A stretch of DNA of 8,044 bases from the NCBI GenBank assembly GCA_017521775.1, contig JAFXBO010000016.1, positions 1 through 8,044 of the forward strand. Direction: 5' to 3'. Below are positions 1 to 6,769 of this stretch, one piece after another; within the stretch, counting starts at the first letter, position 1, and every line of letters starts with the position of its first letter. Source of the stretch: Clostridia bacterium. GTDB taxonomy: Bacteria; Bacillota; Clostridia; UBA1381. The translations under genes and the position numbers were made by a program. The notes beneath the pieces were generated by a model that saw only the letters and a program-made list of their open reading frames with translations, was not told the origin of the DNA and made no database searches.

Positions 1-499
1 AAGAATATAGAAGCGGGAATAATATGTATAACCTTAATATTTCTCCCATAAACCACCATGTTGCATTAAATGTCGGTGTGTTAAACAGGTGTGCAACGCC
101 AAAAAAATCCACAAGAAAATTATATATACCATTTACCCCTGTCCCATATATTTCTATTGGGTTTCTACCAAAAATTAAACCCAAGGGAACAAACAACAAA
201 TAGATTACCCAGAAATTAATCATCAATTTAACAATATGTTCAAATGAATACTTCCATGTAATAGGTTCAAGTCTTTTGTTAGCACTAACTGTCAGACCGT
301 ATCCACTTAAAATCAAAAATAAAGCTACACACACTTTAGAATATTGTGCAAATTTATTACATACTATCATATCAAGCTGACAGAAAACAAAACAGTTCTC
401 AAAGAATTCCAGTTTATAAAATAGATGATGAAATAGTAGCAAAATCACCGCACAACCTTTTAAAATATTAGTATGTCTTATTGAAAATATTGTTTTCAA
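1..499 (-). CDS. Acyltransferase family 3 membrane protein (partial, C-terminus beyond left edge)
   Basis: The first 166 codons are present without a stop, and the gene leaves the window at base 1. The N-terminus has the usual pattern of the acyltransferase-3 family: an Arg (R8), then ILKGCAVILLLFHHLFY (residues 12-28) with the His pair at H24-H25 in the first membrane helix. More hydrophobic helices follow at about 54-70, 92-112 and 150-165, and an ATWWFMGE motif lies at 146-153. Members of this family are multi-pass membrane proteins that transfer acetyl or other acyl groups to sugars of surface polysaccharides, peptidoglycan or small molecules; the substrate here cannot be told. The start is TTG at 499, chosen because a good ribosome site (GAGGTG) lies 6 nt upstream and the family homology begins there; no in-frame ATG fits. 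It has its own promoter and is separated from the rnf-ftsH unit by a terminator. The family call is firm; the function is inferred. Confidence 0.85.
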   Translation of the reverse strand, partial: MKTIFSIRHTNILKGCAVILLLFHHLFYKLEFFENCFVFCQLDMIVCNKFAQYSKVCVALFLILSGYGLTVSANKRLEPITWKYSFEHIVKLMINFWVIYLLFVPLGLIFGRNPIEIYGTGVNGIYNFLVDFFGVAHLFNTPTFNATWWFMGEILRLYILFPLLYS

Positions 500-505
500 T
501 ATATT

Positions 506-512
506 CACCTCT
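506..512 (-). promoter_or_regulatory. Ribosome binding site supporting the TTG start of the acyltransferase gene
   Basis: The minus strand reads AGAGGTGA followed by ATATA and then TTG. This purine-rich site is at a normal distance and is the main reason for accepting the non-ATG start at 499. Confidence 0.75.
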
Positions 513-572
513 TTTTTCGATTTTTTCCTTTTAAGCAAAGCTATATTTATACAACTTAAGTTCCTTTTAATC

Positions 573-601
573 ATTATATCACACTTTTTTATAAAAAGCA
601 A
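573..601 (-). promoter_or_regulatory. SigA-type promoter with extended -10, for the acyltransferase gene
   Basis: On the minus strand the -10 box is a perfect TATAAT (573-578). It is preceded by TGA, giving the extended -10 form TGnTATAAT. Exactly 17 nt upstream lies TTGCTT (596-601), a weak -35 box that matches the consensus at 3 of 6 positions. The spacer is A/T-rich. Transcription would start near 566 and leave a leader of about 65 nt before the TTG start codon. No clear hairpin or riboswitch is visible in that leader. The promoter lies just downstream of the operon terminator, as expected for an independent transcription unit. Confidence 0.75.
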
Positions 602-612
602 ACATATGTTTG
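599..612. promoter_or_regulatory. Perfect 14-bp palindrome overlapping the -35 box (candidate operator)
   Basis: CAAACATATGTTTG is its own reverse complement over all 14 bases. It covers part of the -35 hexamer of the acyltransferase promoter and extends upstream of it. A site of this size and position could bind a dimeric regulator. No regulator gene is in the window, and AT-rich DNA produces palindromes by chance, so the role is an inference. Confidence 0.35.
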
Positions 613-621
613 AATTTTTTC

Positions 622-656
622 AAAAAAATAAAAGGATATTTTAAAAATACCCTTTT
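622..656 (-). terminator. Rho-independent terminator of the rnf-ftsH-phosphoribosyltransferase operon
   Basis: On the minus strand AAAAGGGTATT pairs with AATATCCTTTT, giving 11 bp including one G-U wobble and a loop of about 5 nt. The stem spans 630-656. It is followed by A and seven T residues (622-629). The stem starts 11 nt after the stop codon of the phosphoribosyltransferase gene. The stem is A/T-rich, which makes it weaker than a GC-rich one, but the position and T-tract are typical. The remaining bases of the 500-667 intergenic region hold the promoter, palindrome and leader described separately. Confidence 0.8.
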
Positions 657-667
657 TTATGTATTAA

Positions 668-1225
668 TTATAACTTATTTCCGTCTTTATCAAACAAAGG
701 AAGTGGTTCTAAGAAGATAATGTCATCCCTTTTTGCAGCTTCTCCCTCAGCCAATACTGCCATTTTGCCAACTATTTCTCCACCTGCTTCTTTGACTAAT
801 TTTTCAATAGCCAACAAGGATTCTCCTGTGCTGATAACATCATCAACAATCAAACAGCGCTTTCCTTTCATTTTTTCAACTTCACTATCGCCAATGCAAA
901 GGGTTTGCTCTCTTTGAGTTGTTATTGAGTTAACACTAACCTTTAGAATGTTTTCCATATAAACTTTTGGAGCTTTTCTTGCTATTATATAGTCACTATC
1001 CCCTGCCTGTCTTGCCATTTCAGCTATCAGTGGAATACTTTTTGCTTCGGCAGTGACTAAAATATCATAATCAGGTGCTTTTTCCAAAAGTGCTTTTGCT
1101 GATGCAACTGTGACTTCAACATCTCCAAAGAGAATAAATGCAGCTATTTTTAAGTTATCATTAACAGAAAATAATCTTAGATTTCTTTTTACTCCTGCTA
1201 TATTAATTTCATAAAACTCCTTCAT
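668..1225 (-). CDS. Purine-type phosphoribosyltransferase (APRT/XPRT-like family)
   Basis: This 185-residue protein belongs to the type I phosphoribosyltransferases, which join a base to PRPP to make a nucleotide. The PRPP-binding signature is CLIVDDVISTGES (residues 124-136), with the two acidic residues D128-D129 and the STGES loop. ILVTAEAKSIPL (55-66) matches the position of the PRPP pyrophosphate loop region, and ARKAPKVYMENI (82-93) plus the following SITTQREQ resemble the ARK...TEN...S.T.Q..S pattern of xanthine and adenine phosphoribosyltransferases. It is not a hypoxanthine-type enzyme, whose signature has a different form (V-E-D-I-I-D-T-G). The substrate cannot be settled from sequence, and a regulatory rather than catalytic role is also possible. 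The ATG start overlaps the ftsH stop in ATGA, and GGAGG lies 7 nt upstream inside ftsH, so translation is probably coupled. A terminator follows directly. Confidence 0.85.
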   Translation of the reverse strand: MKEFYEINIAGVKRNLRLFSVNDNLKIAAFILFGDVEVTVASAKALLEKAPDYDILVTAEAKSIPLIAEMARQAGDSDYIIARKAPKVYMENILKVSVNSITTQREQTLCIGDSEVEKMKGKRCLIVDDVISTGESLLAIEKLVKEAGGEIVGKMAVLAEGEAAKRDDIIFLEPLPLFDKDGNKL

Positions 1226-3168
1226 TCTTCTTCCTCCGATACATTATCATCAACACCATTCAGGATACTCATAAATTCTTTTCCTGTAATTGTCTCTTTT
1301 TCAAGAAGATATTCAGCTATCTTATGAAGAGACTCAATGTTTTCAGTCAAAATATTTTTAGCATTTTCGTATGATTCTTTAATTGTTGATATCACAACAT
1401 TATCAAGCTTTGTTCTTGTTTCCTCAGAACAATTTGATACACTTCTGCCATCAAGATATTTATTTTCTATACTTTCAAGTGATGTCATTCCAAATTCATC
1501 GGACATTCCGTACTGAGAAATCATTGCCCTTGCGAGGTTTGTTGCTCTTTCAATGTCATTAGCTGCGCCAGTTGTTTTTGTATCAAAAACAACCTCTTCA
1601 GCAGCACGACCTGCCAACAAAACTGTCAAATCACTTAAAATCTCATCCTTTGACATCAAATACTTTTCCTCTTCAGGCATTTGCATAGTATATCCAAGAG
1701 CTCCCATTGTTCTCGGAACAATAGTGATTTTTTGAACAGGGTCTGTATTTTTTTGCTTTGCTGCAGCCAAAGCGTGACCAACCTCGTGATATGCAACCAA
1801 CTTCTTTTCTCTTTCAGATAGAATTCTATCCTTCTTTTCCTTACCGGCAATAATAATTTCAACTGCCTCCATCAAGTCCTCTTGCATAACTTCAGTTCGT
1901 TTTAATCTTACTGCCCTCAAAGCTGCTTCATTAACCATATTTGCAAGGTCTGCACCAACTGCTCCACTTGTTGCTAAAGCAATTTCGTGCAAATCAACAG
2001 TATCTGAAATTTTTACATTCTTTATATGAACTTTAAGAATTTCTTCTCTTCCCTTTAAGTCAGGCTTTTCAACAATAATTCTTCTATCAAATCTTCCAGG
2101 TCTTAAAAGTGCCTTATCAAGAATTTCAGGTCTGTTTGTTGCAGCAAGAATAACAACTCCCTTCGATGAATCAAAACCATCCATCTCTGCAAGTAACTGA
2201 TTTAGAGTTTGTTCTCTTTCATCATTTCCACCAAGTTGACTATCACGACTTTTTCCAATTGCATCAATTTCATCTATAAAGATTATACAAGGTGCTTTTG
2301 CAGCTGCTTGTTTGAATAAATCTCTTACTCTTGATGCACCGACACCAACAAACATTTCCACGAAATCAGAACCTGATAGCGAGAAAAATGGCACATTAGC
2401 CTCTCCTGCAACTGCTTTTGCCAAAAGAGTTTTTCCTGTTCCCGGAGGGCCTACAAGTAAAGCTCCCTTTGGTTGTTTAGCACCAATTACAGTATATTTT
2501 GTGGGATGATGCAAGAAATCTACAATCTCATCTAATGATTCTTTTGCTTCCTCTTGTCCTGCAACATCATTAAAGGTTACACCTGTTTTGTTTTCAAGAT
2601 AAATCTTGGCATTACTCTGCCCAACAGACATAAATCCTCCACCACCACCAATTTTTTTTGACATTTTTCTCATAATTAGAGCAAGGAATAGATACATTAT
2701 CAAAAATGGCAATATTGTAAGGAATATATCAAAAAGAAAGTTGCTTTCAGAAACAGGTCTTGAAAACTTTATATTATGTTCAGTTAATATTTTTATTAAA
2801 TCGCCATCGTTTAAGTAACCGGTGTAGAGAACTATATCCTTTTTTTGAAAAAACTCAAAATTTTTACTAATTTCAAGAATGTCATCAAATCCTGTTACAC
2901 CATTCACTGCTTCATTAAATTTTTGTTCTGCTTCCACACTTTCCTTTGTTTTAATAATGATTTTATCACTTGATATTGTAACAGAGCTTATTTCATCATT
3001 CTTTATCATATTAATAAAATCACTATAATATATTTCTTTCTCTAATGGTGCAGTTGCAAATGACAGCAAGGAATTAAGTATGAAAGTTGCTATCAGAGAA
3101 GCTATTATAAATATAAAAAATGGAGATTTAAAGAAATTTTTATTAGCCTTTTTTTTATTATTACTCAT
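1222..3168 (-). CDS. ftsH: ATP-dependent zinc metalloprotease FtsH
   Basis: FtsH is a membrane-anchored hexameric AAA+ protease that degrades misassembled membrane proteins and selected regulators. The 648 residues show a basic N-terminus, a first membrane helix (about 17-38), an extracytoplasmic domain (about 41-144), a second helix (about 145-166) and a Gly-rich linker (174-178). The AAA+ module has pore loop FVG (273-275), Walker A GPPGTGKT (240-247), Walker B IIFIDEID (295-302) and the second region of homology [21 protein letters not shown] (about 343-363). The protease has the zinc motif HEVGH (461-465, catalytic E462) and a third ligand probably at D538. All key residues are present, so it should be active. 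The tail is acidic (SEEEE). The extracytoplasmic domain, about 100 residues, is longer than in E. coli FtsH. The start has GGGAG 10 nt upstream. The gene lies 30 nt after rnfB with no terminator between, and overlaps the phosphoribosyltransferase gene by 4 nt. Confidence 0.97.
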   Translation of the reverse strand: MSNNKKKANKNFFKSPFFIFIIASLIATFILNSLLSFATAPLEKEIYYSDFINMIKNDEISSVTISSDKIIIKTKESVEAEQKFNEAVNGVTGFDDILEISKNFEFFQKKDIVLYTGYLNDGDLIKILTEHNIKFSRPVSESNFLFDIFLTILPFLIMYLFLALIMRKMSKKIGGGGGFMSVGQSNAKIYLENKTGVTFNDVAGQEEAKESLDEIVDFLHHPTKYTVIGAKQPKGALLVGPPGTGKTLLAKAVAGEANVPFFSLSGSDFVEMFVGVGASRVRDLFKQAAAKAPCIIFIDEIDAIGKSRDSQLGGNDEREQTLNQLLAEMDGFDSSKGVVILAATNRPEILDKALLRPGRFDRRIIVEKPDLKGREEILKVHIKNVKISDTVDLHEIALATSGAVGADLANMVNEAALRAVRLKRTEVMQEDLMEAVEIIIAGKEKKDRILSEREKKLVAYHEVGHALAAAKQKNTDPVQKITIVPRTMGALGYTMQMPEEEKYLMSKDEILSDLTVLLAGRAAEEVVFDTKTTGAANDIERATNLARAMISQYGMSDEFGMTSLESIENKYLDGRSVSNCSEETRTKLDNVVISTIKESYENAKNILTENIESLHKIAEYLLEKETITGKEFMSILNGVDDNVSEEEE

Positions 3169-3198
3169 TAATTGTTTACTCCCACGAATATTATCCTT

Positions 3199-3996
3199 TT
3201 ATAAATCTGTTTTTATAACATTTTTTGGGCATTTTTGAGCGCATTCACCACAGTTTATGCAAAGAGAAAAATCAATTGATGCAAAATTATCTGTCACCTT
3301 GACAGCTCCGACAGGACAAACCTTTTCACACATCTTACATCCTAAGCATCCAACTGAACAATATTGTTTGGTAATTGCACCCTTTTCATTATTTGAACAA
3401 GGTACCCATACCTTATTTTTTTTCGGTATAAATTTAATTATATGCTTTGGACATTTATTTATGCACATTCCACACGCAGTACATTTATTTTCATCAATTA
3501 CCGCAACGCCATTGACAATAGAAATTGCACCAAATTTACATACTGACACACAGTTTCCCAAACCAAGACATCCGTTTGGACAGCCTTTTGCACCACCTGC
3601 AAGTCTTGCAGCTGCTGCACAGTCAGAAATTCCGTGATATTCATATTTATCAATAGATACATCATGTGTTCCCATACACATTACTCGCGCTACCTTTGGC
3701 TCAACTGCCTCAGCACTAACGCCCATAATATCTGCAATTTTCTCTGCAACAGCATCCTTGCCGACAGAACAGGCATTAACCGGTGCACCATCATTTACTA
3801 TAGCCGCTGCATATGCACTACATCCTGCATATCCACATGCACCGCAATTTGCTCCAGGTAGTTCTGAAACAATTAATTCTTCCCTTTCATCTGTATCAAC
3901 TTTGAAAACTATGGAAGCAAATGCCAACAGGCAACCAAAAATCAAACCAATAGCACCAACAATCAACACAGGATATAATATAACACTAATACTCAT
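3199..3996 (-). CDS. rnfB: Rnf complex subunit RnfB (ferredoxin-accepting iron-sulfur protein)
   Basis: RnfB is the cytoplasm-facing entry subunit that takes electrons from reduced ferredoxin. One N-terminal membrane helix (about 5-30) is followed by the 4Fe-4S domain with C51, C54, C59 and C76 ([11 protein letters not shown]). Ferredoxin-type clusters follow: C143/C149/C153 ([12 protein letters not shown]), C172/C175/C178/C182 ([12 protein letters not shown]), C217/C220/C223/C227 ([12 protein letters not shown]) and C246/C249/C252/C256 ([12 protein letters not shown]). Further cysteines at 107, 126, 139, 200 and 213 would allow another cluster. At 265 residues it is short for a clostridial RnfB but complete. 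The start is ATG with AGGAGG (4005-4010) overlapping the rnfA stop codon, 12 nt after rnfA. It is the last rnf gene, and ftsH follows. Confidence 0.96.
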   Translation of the reverse strand: MSISVILYPVLIVGAIGLIFGCLLAFASIVFKVDTDEREELIVSELPGANCGACGYAGCSAYAAAIVNDGAPVNACSVGKDAVAEKIADIMGVSAEAVEPKVARVMCMGTHDVSIDKYEYHGISDCAAAARLAGGAKGCPNGCLGLGNCVSVCKFGAISIVNGVAVIDENKCTACGMCINKCPKHIIKFIPKKNKVWVPCSNNEKGAITKQYCSVGCLGCKMCEKVCPVGAVKVTDNFASIDFSLCINCGECAQKCPKNVIKTDL

Positions 3997-4008
3997 TACT
4001 CTATCCTC

Positions 4009-4578
4009 CTATATTGAAAATCCGGAAAATCCCATAAATGCAATTGACATAAGTCCTGCAGTTATAAGAGCAATAGGCATACCCTGAAAGCTTTGGGGAA
4101 CATATTTTTCTTCTATGTTTTCTCTTATGCCTGCAAAAATAACAATTACCATGGTAAACCCTAATGCTGCAAAAGTACCATACATTACAGACTGAATAAA
4201 GTTGAAGCCATTTTGAACATTCAAAAGTGCAACACCAAGTACAGCACAGTTTGTTGTTATCAAAGGAAGATATATTCCAAGTGCACTATAAAGCGATGGA
4301 AGCATCTTTTTAACAAACATCTCAACAAACTGAACCAAACCTGCAATAATCAATATAAATACAATAGTCTGTAGATATTGCATTGATTCTCCCAATAATA
4401 GATTTGCAAAATATGTAATTGCTGATGCAACTGCCATTACAAATGTAACAGCCATACCCATACCTGCTGCTGTATCAATTTTCTTTGAAACCCCTAAGAA
4501 AGGACATATTCCCATAAACTTAACCATTAGGAAGTTTTGGGTAAAAAGTGCAGTAATTATAATAGATACCATACTCAT
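4009..4578 (-). CDS. rnfA: Rnf complex membrane subunit RnfA
   Basis: RnfA is an integral membrane protein that pairs with its homologue RnfE. In known Rnf and Nqr structures the pair holds a [2Fe-2S] cluster in the middle of the membrane through two cysteines from each subunit. The expected residues are visible: C25 in [12 protein letters not shown] and C111 in [11 protein letters not shown]. About six hydrophobic helices fill the 189 residues, which is normal for the family. The start ATG shares one base with the rnfE stop codon (TAATG). A second ATG lies two codons later, but the first places the ICPF motif at the usual distance from the N-terminus and has GGTGA 6 nt upstream, so I prefer it. 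RnfA takes part in electron transfer and ion movement across the membrane. Confidence 0.96.
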   Translation of the reverse strand: MSMVSIIITALFTQNFLMVKFMGICPFLGVSKKIDTAAGMGMAVTFVMAVASAITYFANLLLGESMQYLQTIVFILIIAGLVQFVEMFVKKMLPSLYSALGIYLPLITTNCAVLGVALLNVQNGFNFIQSVMYGTFAALGFTMVIVIFAGIRENIEEKYVPQSFQGMPIALITAGLMSIAFMGFSGFSI

Positions 4579-5195
4579 TAATTATCACCGGCCTTTCTCT
4601 TAGAAGTTATATAATTAATTGCGGCAACAATAATGCCAAGTACAATAAATCCACCCGGTGCCATAATAATTATAGATGGAGGAGTTATAATATCTGCATA
4701 AATCTTGATATCAAACAAAGTTCCTGCTCCAAAGAATTCTCTGATACCTGAAATAATTGAAAGTGCCACTGTAAATCCAAGACCCATACCAAGTCCATCA
4801 ATAATTGATTTTCCAACTGTATTTTTTGATGCAAATGATTCTGCACGAGCTAAAATAATACAGTTTACGACAATTAATGGTATGAATATACCTAATGAAG
4901 CTGCTAATGACGGTAAATAGGCGTTTAAAAGCATTTCTATTATAGTTACAAAAGCAGCAATAATTACAATATAAGCCGCTATTCTTACTTTATCTGGAAT
5001 AATTTTTCTCAAAAGGGATATCAATGCGTTTGACGCAATTAAAACTGCAGTTGCAGATAATCCCATTCCAATACCATTTTTAAGACTTGTTGTAACAGCA
5101 AGAGTCGGACACATTCCCAAAAGCTGAACAAAAGTTGGATTTTCAGTAATAAGACCATTTAAGAAAATCTTTAAGTTATTGCTTTTTTCTTTCAT
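4578..5195 (-). CDS. rnfE: Rnf complex membrane subunit RnfE
   Basis: RnfE is the inverted-topology partner of RnfA in the membrane core of the ferredoxin:NAD+ oxidoreductase. The protein has 205 residues and about six hydrophobic helices. The two expected cluster cysteines are C29 in [13 protein letters not shown] and C112 in [14 protein letters not shown]; together with C25 and C111 of RnfA they should bind the [2Fe-2S] centre (known from related structures). The N-terminus reads [18 protein letters not shown], typical of RnfE and distinct from RnfA. The ATG lies 1 nt after the rnfG stop, with GGAGG inside the rnfG 3' end, and the stop codon overlaps the rnfA start. Translation of the three genes is therefore likely coupled. 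Confidence 0.96.
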   Translation of the reverse strand: MKEKSNNLKIFLNGLITENPTFVQLLGMCPTLAVTTSLKNGIGMGLSATAVLIASNALISLLRKIIPDKVRIAAYIVIIAAFVTIIEMLLNAYLPSLAASLGIFIPLIVVNCIILARAESFASKNTVGKSIIDGLGMGLGFTVALSIISGIREFFGAGTLFDIKIYADIITPPSIIIMAPGGFIVLGIIVAAINYITSKRKAGDN

Positions 5196-5196
5196 T

Positions 5197-5787
5197 TTAT
5201 TCAGCCTCCTTTATAAATTTCACAGCACTAATTGCTGTATTAACTCCATTTGTAACTGCCCTTGATGTTATAGTAGCACTTGTAATTGCATCAATCTGAT
5301 TATCTTTAGCACCTGATTTCACAACTTGAATATCAGCGCTTTTTCCTACAAACTGACCTTTAAATTCATCCTTTACACATTTTGCACCAAGGCCTGGAGT
5401 TTCTGAATGAGAAATTACATCAATACCTGTTACCTTTAATTCATTATCAATACCAACAGCTAATGATACATCACCGCCATAACCTCCTGATGATACCATT
5501 ACCGCAAATCCTGTTACATTTCCATCTGCATCATAGCCATTATAAACACCAGTTATTGCACAAGGAAAATCGACTAACGCCAATGCTGACATATCTGCTT
5601 CTTCAAACGAGGAAGCCGTCTGCAAAACCTTTTGCATTGATTCGTTTTGCTTTTTATATGTATTTACCTCTATAACAGGTTTGGTTATAGAATTAATCAC
5701 AGCTAAAATAACAGCTGCAATTGCTGTTATCAAGAATAACTTCAATCCTACGCTGAAAATATTTAAAATATCACTCTTTTTAAACAT
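5197..5787 (-). CDS. rnfG: Rnf complex FMN-binding subunit RnfG
   Basis: RnfG carries a covalently bound FMN on the outer face of the membrane and passes electrons between the RnfA/E cluster and RnfD. The 196 residues have one N-terminal membrane helix (about 13-34) followed by an extracytoplasmic FMN-binding domain. The conserved SHSETPGLGAK (126-136) and the flavin attachment motif DAITSATITS (166-175) are both present; T172 is the expected phosphoester-linked residue. The motif has Ser where Gly is common (TSAT for S/T-G-A-T). Attachment is normally done by the flavin transferase ApbE, which is not encoded in this window. The ATG overlaps the rnfD stop by 8 nt and has a strong GGGGAGGT site upstream. 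Confidence 0.96.
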   Translation of the reverse strand: MFKKSDILNIFSVGLKLFLITAIAAVILAVINSITKPVIEVNTYKKQNESMQKVLQTASSFEEADMSALALVDFPCAITGVYNGYDADGNVTGFAVMVSSGGYGGDVSLAVGIDNELKVTGIDVISHSETPGLGAKCVKDEFKGQFVGKSADIQVVKSGAKDNQIDAITSATITSRAVTNGVNTAISAVKFIKEAE

Positions 5788-6745
5788 CTTTTCTTACCTC
5801 CCCAAAACTCTTTGGAACGGTATATCTATCAATAAGTGGTGTTAATAAATTCATTAACAAAATCGCAAATGAAGTTCCTTCAGGATATCCTCCAAATGTT
5901 CTTATTACAAATGTTAAGAAACCACAGCCTATTCCAAAAATTATCTGACCAACCTTAGTTGTAGGTGTTGTTGTGTAGTCTGTTGCCATAAATATTGCTC
6001 CAAGCATAATACCACCACAACACAATTCTAAAGCTGTATATGACAACAAACTAATTCCAAATGCATTATTCCCGAGTAATGCAGTCAAAACAGCAAAAGT
6101 ACCTAAATAAAATACAGGTATTTTCCAGTTAATTACTTTTCTGAACAATAAATATATTCCACCTAATATAAGCATCACTGCAGAGGTTTCACCTATAGAG
6201 CCTGGTATATTACCCCAAAATGCTGAAATAATTGATGGAAGTTCCCCAGTAGTAGTTCCTTTTAAAATAGCCAATGGAGTAGCCTGAGAAATTGCATCAG
6301 CACCAAGTAATGGTTCTGAGAATGTAGTCATTTCTCCTGCCCACGCTGCAATCATAAAACATCTTGCTGCAAGTGCAGGATTCAAGAAATTCTTACCAAT
6401 GCCACCATATAACTGTTTAACAATTATAATGGCAAATGCACTTCCAACCACAACCATCCATAATGGAATTGCAGGTGGTAAATTTAATCCGAGTAAAAGT
6501 CCTGTAACTATTGCTGAGCAATCTCCTATAGTAACTGATTTTTTCATTATTTTCTGGTATATGTACTCAAATAAAACACATGATAAAATTGATGTTAATA
6601 TAACAAAAAGTGCATTGACTCCAAAATAGTATATACCCATTACTGTCGCAGGTAATAACGCAATTATTACATCAAGCATTATGTTAGAAACCGCTTTCTT
6701 TTGATGAATATGCGGAGACGACGAAACTATAAATTTATGTTCCAT
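5780..6745 (-). CDS. rnfD: Rnf complex membrane flavoprotein subunit RnfD
   Basis: RnfD is a multi-pass membrane subunit, related to NqrB, that carries covalent FMN and probably takes part in ion translocation. From the ATG at 6745 it has 321 residues, the usual length. The N-terminus FIVSSSPHIHQK is characteristic. Conserved GGIGKNFLNPALAARCF (114-130) is followed by the flavin attachment region DAISQATPL (150-158), where T156 is the likely FMN acceptor; the form SQAT differs from the common S/T-G-A-T. FMATDYTTTPTTKVGQ (252-267) and IRTFGGYPEGTSFAILLMN (281-299) are further family motifs. An upstream TTG at 6769, directly after the rnfC stop, would add 8 residues but has no ribosome site; the ATG at 6745 has AAAGGA 9 nt upstream. 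It lies 24 nt after rnfC. Confidence 0.95.
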   Translation of the reverse strand: MEHKFIVSSSPHIHQKKAVSNIMLDVIIALLPATVMGIYYFGVNALFVILTSILSCVLFEYIYQKIMKKSVTIGDCSAIVTGLLLGLNLPPAIPLWMVVVGSAFAIIIVKQLYGGIGKNFLNPALAARCFMIAAWAGEMTTFSEPLLGADAISQATPLAILKGTTTGELPSIISAFWGNIPGSIGETSAVMLILGGIYLLFRKVINWKIPVFYLGTFAVLTALLGNNAFGISLLSYTALELCCGGIMLGAIFMATDYTTTPTTKVGQIIFGIGCGFLTFVIRTFGGYPEGTSFAILLMNLLTPLIDRYTVPKSFGEVRKDV

Positions 6746-6754
6746 TATTCTATA

Positions 6755-6763
6755 TCCTTTCCC
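6755..6763 (-). promoter_or_regulatory. Ribosome binding site that fixes the rnfD start
   Basis: GGGAAAGGA lies in the 24-nt gap between rnfC and rnfD, with 9 nt between it and the ATG at 6745. It would fall inside the coding region if the upstream TTG at 6769 were used, which argues for the ATG. Confidence 0.7.
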
Positions 6764-6769
6764 GTTCAA

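Noticed and set aside
584..598. T-rich inverted repeat CTTTTTTATAAAAAG
   Set aside because: It is only A/T pairs with one G-C, it forms the spacer of the acyltransferase promoter, and it lies upstream of the predicted transcription start, so it is not a terminator.
3190..3218. Possible ftsH promoter (TTATAA, 17 nt, GATAAT) at the end of rnfB
   Set aside because: The -35 box matches at only 3 of 6 positions and such patterns are frequent in AT-rich DNA, so I do not list it as a feature. An internal promoter cannot be excluded.
3257..3637. 126-codon plus-strand reading frame opposite rnfB
   Set aside because: It is antisense to a Cys- and Gly-rich conserved gene, matches no family I recognise, and shows no ribosome site; it is a shadow of rnfB.
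5382..5675. 97-codon His/Leu-rich plus-strand frame opposite rnfG
   Set aside because: The composition (repeated HH and QLL) is what antisense reading of Ala-, Asp- and Val-rich codons produces. It lies fully inside rnfG.
6746..6769. TTG start for rnfD directly after the rnfC stop, adding 8 residues
   Set aside because: No ribosome site precedes it, and the added residues span the GGGAAAGGA site that serves the ATG at 6745.
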